NCBI GenBank assembly: GCA_934120135.1
Contig: CAKOTK010000001.1
Span: forward strand, 62,001 to 126,000
Direction: 5' to 3'
DNA from: an uncultured Clostridia bacterium
GTDB taxonomy: Bacteria; Bacillota; Clostridia; TANB77; CAG-508
Length of the DNA: 64,000 nucleotides
In this document: in pieces, positions 60,610 through 64,000 of the stretch
Numbering within the stretch: position 1 is the first letter of the stretch
Layout of the letters: each line of letters begins with the position of its first letter
Position numbers and translations under genes: made by a program
Notes under the pieces: model-generated
Seen by the model: only the letters and a program-made list of their open reading frames with translations
Told to the model about the DNA's origin: nothing
Database searches by the model: none

Positions 60610-63600
60610 TTATATATACCATATTATATCATACATAAAATCTTTTCCATCATACGCACCTTTTTTATAATTTATAACTATTTTAGCAATAGTTAAATGA
60701 TAATAATAAGGTGGTCCATATTCTTCAACATAAGTTTTTTTCTTTTCGTAAATATATACAATGGCTCTGTTATCATGAGAAGAACATTTTTTAAACTTTA
60801 TAGGGTTATATATATATAATGAATTGCTGTGATATTTATTAAACCATTGATAATCATTATCATAATAGTATTGCCATGCGTCTAAACTACCAGCATAAGT
60901 GCCTTGCATACTTGTATGTCTACATTTATTATCATCATCAAAAGCATATGTCATATAATAGTTTTTACAATCAACTCTAACATATTGTCCATCGGTATAT
61001 ATTTTTAATCCTAAATCTGGTTTTACCTCAATTCTACACCAAGTCTCTTTTTTGCTGTCATCCTGAGCAATTGCATTTATATACGTATTTCCTTCCTTTA
61101 AAGCAGTTACTTTTCCATTTTGGTCTACTTTAGCTATGCTCTCATCATCTGAAGTCCATTTTATTTTCTTATTATCTGCATTGTCTGGTGTTATTGTTAC
61201 AGTTAAGTTTGTAGTTTCACCTTTCATCATAGTTACATATTTAGGGCTTATTGCCAAGTTAGTTACCAAACGAGGTTTTACTGTAACTTTACAAGTTGCA
61301 GATAGGTTACTTCCATCATTAGTTTTAACTGTTATTGTTGCTGTTCCCAGCTTTTTAGCCGTAACTTTTCCATTTTTATCTACTGTAGCTATGTTAGTAT
61401 TGCTACTACTCCAGGTTACTGATTTATCTATTGCATCACTAGGTGTTACTGTTGCCTTTAAAGCATAAGTATCATTTCTATAGAGTGTAATACTTGTTGC
61501 ATTTAATGTAATCGATTTAACTAAGCTTATGACTGTAACTTTACAAGTTGCAGATAAGTTACTTCCATCATTAGTTTTAGCTGTTATGGTTGCTGTTCCA
61601 ACTCCTTTAGCTGTTACTTTTCCATTTGCATCTACTGTAGCTATGCTCTTATCACTACTACTCCAACTTATATTTTGGTTAGATGTATTAGTTGGTTTAA
61701 CTGTAGCCACTAGCTTATAAGTTTTATCTACATTTAGTTTTATATTTGTTGCATTTAGAGCTAAACTTTTTGCTTTTTGTACAATAGTAACTTCACATTC
61801 TGCTGTCTTATTAGAGCCATCTTTCGTTTTTGCTACTATTTTTACTGTTCCTAAATGTCTCGCCGTAACTTTTCCATTTTCATCTACTGTAGCTATGCTA
61901 ATATTAGTGCAACTCCACTCTACATCTTTATTGCTAACATTGTCTGGTGTAACTATCGCTTTTAAATCTTTGGTTTCTCCAATTTCTAATTCAACCTTTG
62001 ATGGTTCTATTTTTATTCCAGTTGCCGATTGTACTACTGTTACTAGACAACCTTTTGATGCACCACCATCTTCTGAGCTTGCTGTTATTGTCGCTATTCC
62101 ACCTTTTATGGCTGTAATCTTGCCATTATTGTCTACTTTTACTATTGACTCGTCACTACTACTCCAATTTATTTTTTTGTTTGTCGCATTAGATGGCGTT
62201 ATGCTAGCTTCTATTTGTTCGTTCTCTCCTGGTTTTATTATTATTTCAGGTGGACTTAATTTAATTTCCGTTACTTTTTCTTCTACAACAGTTATCTGGT
62301 ATTTTCCATCATTATATCCTTCATATTTAGCTGTTATAGTTGCTGTTCCTTCTTTTATAGCCCTAACACTACCATTTTCGTCTACTTGTACTATATCTGG
62401 TCTATCACTAGACCAAGTTGCACTAACGTATCCTAACACTATCTTTGCTCTTAATGGTTGTGTATCTACCTTTTTCATCTCATGTGTTGTGCCTTCAATA
62501 ATTACACTATTTTCATCTGTTATTTCATCTGTATATTCTTCTTGTACTTGATTCATTAAGTTCATATTAGCTTGATATAGGTCATTTCTTTCACGTGCTA
62601 ATGCTTTTATATATAGTTCTCTAACTTTTTTAAATCTTTCATTTCCTGTATCAAATTTTTGCTCTTCTTCGCCTGTATCTATATTTTTTTCAGTAATTTT
62701 ACCTTTTAAAATTTGATCTGTTGTGTATACATCAGTGGAATTTACTATACAATTATAACATGATGTTATTTTTTCATTATTTATATTTTGTGGATAAAAA
62801 TATCTATAATCACCTTCTGCTATTCTTACTGTTTGTCTCAAAAAACTCAAGTTAGAGTATGCTGTAACTATATCATCTGTATTAGTTTCATCTAATAAAT
62901 GTTTACATCCAACTAAATGGTACTCTCTTTCTTTTGATGTAAGATTTTGTGTTATAATATAAATATTTTCCTTTTTTATAGTTTCCTCATTACTATTATT
63001 AGTTAGTACACAATAATTATTATAGTATTTATATCCAATTGGTAAACCTTGTAAAAATGAAATTACTGATACATTATTAGTTATTTTCTCCCAATCAGTT
63101 TCTTTTAATTCTGGTAAACTAAAATCATAGGTATTAGTTGAATACATCTTATAATTTGCAATTGCAGCAACTAAATTTGATTCTATTGAATTTTTTATTA
63201 CTTGCATTCTATTTTCATTAAATGTAGAACCTGACATCAAAGGATCATTGTTTACACTTGTTACAAAAATGTCTTCTCCTTCTGTATCTACTTCAAATTC
63301 GACTTTTTCCCCTTTTTCGTCAATGGCATTAGCTTGTGTTATATCTTTAGTTAATTTTGCTACATCTTCACTAAATTTTTTAGCATCATAATAATATTCA
63401 AATGCACTCGTACTATATAATCTCTTTCCAGATGTTCTTTTCTTTAGATAAGTATTCAATTCTGTATTTGAGTTTGAAGAACCAATTATATATTGTTTAG
63501 CATAATTTTGATATGTAAAATAACAATTGCCATCATTTCCGTCTTTGTCTTTAGCTTTGTCATAATATATCTTTTGTCCATTATATGTAAGGTAGTCATA

Positions 63601-64000
63601 ATCACCTTGTTCTCCATTTGCAAATAGTAAATGTTCTGTTAGCAATTCTGGACCTATTGTAACTGTGTCTCCATCATTATGCTTTCCATGTATATCATAT
63701 GTCAACCTCCAATTCATTGGGTTAGAGTCAATTTCTTCATATACAAGTGGTTTTACACTATCTGGATTTATTAAATATCCTGATAATGTTCTATAAGTTC
63801 TATTAAATGTACCATAAATAGTAATTGCATTATCTAATGTATAGTTTACTACAAACTCTGTTGCTTCACCTTTTCTGTATCTACATGTATAATATATATA
63901 TGGCCTTAATCCATAATTGGCATTTGTCTCATTAGGATCAGTATAAATTTTACCAGCTTTTTCTGGATACATATTATCATATTTAGTATAAATATAGTAT
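60610..64000 (-). CDS. Large surface protein with six Big_2 Ig-like domains (5' end outside window)
   Basis: At least 1130 codons; the frame is open to the window edge and the first ATG (63972) has no ribosome site, so the N-terminus, including any signal peptide, is missing. Residues about 1-480 (from that ATG) form a large unrecognised N-terminal part. Then come six Ig-like repeats of about 80 residues with W-S-S-S-x-x-x-I-A-x-V-D-x-N-G-K-V-T-A and G-T-A-x-I-T-A motifs (bacterial Ig-like group 2), then a ~110-residue aromatic-rich C-terminus without an LPXTG motif. It lies 61 nt before spoIVB and may be co-transcribed. Likely secreted and envelope-associated. Confidence 0.85.
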   Translation of the reverse strand, partial: YYIYTKYDNMYPEKAGKIYTDPNETNANYGLRPYIYYTCRYRKGEATEFVVNYTLDNAITIYGTFNRTYRTLSGYLINPDSVKPLVYEEIDSNPMNWRLTYDIHGKHNDGDTVTIGPELLTEHLLFANGEQGDYDYLTYNGQKIYYDKAKDKDGNDGNCYFTYQNYAKQYIIGSSNSNTELNTYLKKRTSGKRLYSTSAFEYYYDAKKFSEDVAKLTKDITQANAIDEKGEKVEFEVDTEGEDIFVTSVNNDPLMSGSTFNENRMQVIKNSIESNLVAAIANYKMYSTNTYDFSLPELKETDWEKITNNVSVISFLQGLPIGYKYYNNYCVLTNNSNEETIKKENIYIITQNLTSKEREYHLVGCKHLLDETNTDDIVTAYSNLSFLRQTVRIAEGDYRYFYPQNINNEKITSCYNCIVNSTDVYTTDQILKGKITEKNIDTGEEEQKFDTGNERFKKVRELYIKALARERNDLYQANMNLMNQVQEEYTDEITDENSVIIEGTTHEMKKVDTQPLRAKIVLGYVSATWSSDRPDIVQVDENGSVRAIKEGTATITAKYEGYNDGKYQITVVEEKVTEIKLSPPEIIIKPGENEQIEASITPSNATNKKINWSSSDESIVKVDNNGKITAIKGGIATITASSEDGGASKGCLVTVVQSATGIKIEPSKVELEIGETKDLKAIVTPDNVSNKDVEWSCTNISIATVDENGKVTARHLGTVKIVAKTKDGSNKTAECEVTIVQKAKSLALNATNIKLNVDKTYKLVATVKPTNTSNQNISWSSSDKSIATVDANGKVTAKGVGTATITAKTNDGSNLSATCKVTVISLVKSITLNATSITLYRNDTYALKATVTPSDAIDKSVTWSSSNTNIATVDKNGKVTAKKLGTATITVKTNDGSNLSATCKVTVKPRLVTNLAISPKYVTMMKGETTNLTVTITPDNADNKKIKWTSDDESIAKVDQNGKVTALKEGNTYINAIAQDDSKKETWCRIEVKPDLGLKIYTDGQYVRVDCKNYYMTYAFDDDNKCRHTSMQGTYAGSLDAWQYYYDNDYQWFNKYHSNSLYIYNPIKFKKCSSHDNRAIVYIYEKKKTYVEEYGPPYYYHLTIAKIVINYKKGAYDGKDFMYDIIWYI
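61279..61740. repeat. Near-identical tandem DNA repeats inside the Big_2 gene
   Basis: The segments starting near 61279 and 61527 are almost identical over about 115 nt (sharing ACTGTAACTTTACAAGTTGC and other blocks). They encode matching parts of the fourth and fifth Ig-like domains, which suggests recent domain duplication. Confidence 0.8.

Noticed and set aside
60610..63972. Full-length Big_2 gene starting at 63972
   Set aside because: No ribosome site at that ATG and the frame stays open to the window edge, so it is a fragment.
1..64000. CRISPR arrays, prophage or complete insertion sequences
   Set aside because: No regularly spaced direct repeats, structural phage genes, integrases or transposases were found.

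Overview
The window is AT-rich DNA (roughly 30% G+C by eye) from an endospore-forming Gram-positive bacterium, most likely an uncultured member of class Clostridia. The spore genes point there: SpoIVA, SpoIVB, GPR protease, a GerA-type germinant receptor and SpoVG. Other pointers are a T-box-controlled glycyl-tRNA synthetase, a RemA/YicC/Gmk/RpoZ/PriA/Def/Fmt cluster and a classic S10-spc-alpha ribosomal operon. No rRNA, CRISPR array, integrase or complete insertion sequence was seen.

Layout. 1-2320: a SpoVB/MurJ-like flippase (cut by the window edge) and glyS under a T-box leader, minus strand. 2316-7785: a VTT-domain membrane protein, a heterodimeric ABC exporter with an XRE regulator, and a lone Phd/YefM antitoxin. 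7942-16884: a minus-strand operon reading folD, dprA, rsmE, a Lys/Thr-rich membrane protein, yicC, remA, rpoZ, gmk, priA, def, fmt, with a promoter before folD and a terminator after fmt. 17050-31660: accessory and spore region with a small G+C-rich orphan gene, gpr, tRNA-Leu(CAA), a large unknown protein, HD and NT5C-like phosphohydrolases, TraX, spoIVA (frameshifted), a DnaB-like ATPase and a gerA operon whose C gene is frameshifted. 31664-35844: rnr, a pilin-signal protein with a C-type-lectin/FGE-like end that looks like a diversity-generating retroelement target, a tiny transcription unit, and secG. 35884-52557: the ribosomal operon from rpsJ to rplQ, with its own promoter, a short leader ORF and an attenuator-like hairpin. 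52939-55518: an ABC-2 exporter. 55712-64000: a second G+C-rich orphan gene, spoVG, murC, a transglutaminase-like protein, spoIVB and a large Big_2-repeat surface protein (cut by the edge).

The most unusual thing is a family of seven ~125-nt imperfect palindromes, all inside the ribosomal operon (39.3-50.5 kb) and none found elsewhere in the window. All have the same orientation. Each lies directly against or across the stop codon of a ribosomal-operon gene. The arms differ completely between copies but stay complementary within each copy, while two short internal-loop strands are conserved (CTAGG on one side, ACRACGC on the other). G.T pairs and tandem G.A steps are tolerated only when the + strand is folded, which is the strand antisense to the operon. 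This looks like an undescribed structured element rather than ordinary terminators or MITEs.

Three further points deserve a check. Two sporulation/germination genes carry single-base frameshifts. Two + strand G+C-rich orphan genes each have their own promoter and terminator. GGGGACGG-core palindromes (REP-like) lie beside the ger operon and on both sides of the ABC-2 transporter. All calls come from reading the sequence; no database search was run.
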